A stretch of 51,570 nucleotides of DNA from HKST-UBA85 sp035654775. Lineage in GTDB: Bacteria; Bacteroidota; Bacteroidia; Flavobacteriales; Flavobacteriaceae. Position 1 is the stretch's first letter. Every line of letters starts with the position of its first letter. The notes below the pieces were generated by a model. It worked only from the letters and a program-made list of their open reading frames with translations. It did not search any database and had not been told where the DNA came from. Where the stretch lies: NCBI GenBank assembly GCA_035654775.1, contig DASRWB010000008.1, forward strand, positions 1 to 51,570. The letters run 5' to 3'. Below, piece after piece: positions 51,436-51,570 of the stretch. The position numbers were made by a program, and so were the translations under genes.

Positions 51436-51570
51436 TTGAATGAGTCTATTTTACATACTGAAGTTCAGGAATTTATAGAAACGCATTTAGATACTGATAT
51501 TACTACCCTTCTACTGCGAGGTTCGCCGTTTCCGGAAATACGCATTCAAGAACTGGCCATTCAAATCATC
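51436..51570 (+). CDS. Partial class I SAM methyltransferase (THUMP-like), 5' end
   Basis: The first 45 codons of a frame that continues past the window edge. It starts with TTG at 51436, 7 bases after the AI-2E gene. The segment VQEFIETHLDTDITTLLLRGSPF and the following RIQELAIQII match what I recall of the N-terminus of a flavobacterial class I SAM-dependent methyltransferase family with a THUMP-like C-terminal domain. The catalytic SAM motif lies beyond the end. An ATG at 51440 is out of frame and stops early. Confidence 0.6.
   Translation, partial: MNESILHTEVQEFIETHLDTDITTLLLRGSPFPEIRIQELAIQII

Noticed and set aside
1..51570. tRNA, rRNA, CRISPR, insertion sequences or prophage
   Set aside because: No cloverleaf, ribosomal sequence, regularly spaced repeat, transposase or phage gene was seen.

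Overview
The window looks like core chromosome of a member of the Flavobacteriaceae (Bacteroidota). The evidence is: moderately AT-rich DNA; -7 promoter boxes of the Bacteroidota form TAnnTTTG; few purine-rich ribosome binding sites; and lineage-typical proteins, namely a fused alpha-beta E1 dehydrogenase, a GH3/serine-hydrolase fusion, BshA, DUF1835 and DUF4159 proteins, and a LptD/amidase/MCE/Fe-S gene block. No rRNA, tRNA, insertion sequence, prophage or CRISPR array was seen. Assignments come from reading motifs by eye; no database search was run.

Layout. 0-2.3 kb: a secreted hypothetical protein, a locus of very small peptides (892-1284) bounded by two intrinsic terminators, a 3D-domain lipoprotein and Hsp20. 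2.4-8.8 kb: fused branched-chain 2-oxoacid dehydrogenase E1, then a plus-strand run of 2OG-Fe(II) oxygenase, SUI1/eIF1-like factor, DUF1835 protein, nucleoside phosphorylase and a cytosolic substrate-binding-like protein. 8.7-13.6 kb: ung, a YfcC-type carrier, a MutS2-like ATPase without Smr domain, and a DCC thiol oxidoreductase. 13.9-20.4 kb (minus): chorismate synthase, a dicarboxylate/amino-acid symporter, and a very tight four-gene operon of GshB-like ATP-grasp ligase, mercaptopyruvate-type sulfurtransferase, N-formylglutamate amidohydrolase-like protein and MATCAP/QEGLA metallopeptidase. 20.5-29.1 kb: LpxH-like phosphatase, a large FAD/Fe-S oxidoreductase, a small outer-membrane protein, BshA and the GH3/serine-hydrolase fusion.

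29.1-37.6 kb: a minus-strand operon linking an MCE/MlaD protein, a NarI-like membrane Fe-S protein, an HdrB-like CCG protein, a HAD-type phosphatase-like protein and two tiny membrane proteins. A cell-wall amidase lies upstream and LptD diverges from it. 37.6-42.6 kb: RidA, GMP reductase, then (minus) phosphofructokinase and GAPDH, followed by a BadF-type kinase and methylglyoxal synthase. A perfect 14-bp LacI-type palindrome lies upstream of pfkA. 42.6-51.6 kb: a 1.46-kcodon TamB, divergent from TsaD, a parvulin-type PPIase, RsmE, a DUF4159 protein, an AI-2E-family permease and the first codons of a methyltransferase that runs off the end.

The two most promising unexplained items are the small-peptide locus at 0.9-1.3 kb and the ligase/sulfurtransferase/amidohydrolase/metallopeptidase operon at 13.9-17.8 kb. 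In the first, two 28-residue paralogues differ mainly by conservative substitutions and one stop codon sits inside a terminator stem. The second looks like a make-and-remove system for an amide-linked compound or tag in a bacterium that also encodes the bacillithiol enzyme BshA. Several genes appear to use rare start codons (TTG, GTG, probably ATT).
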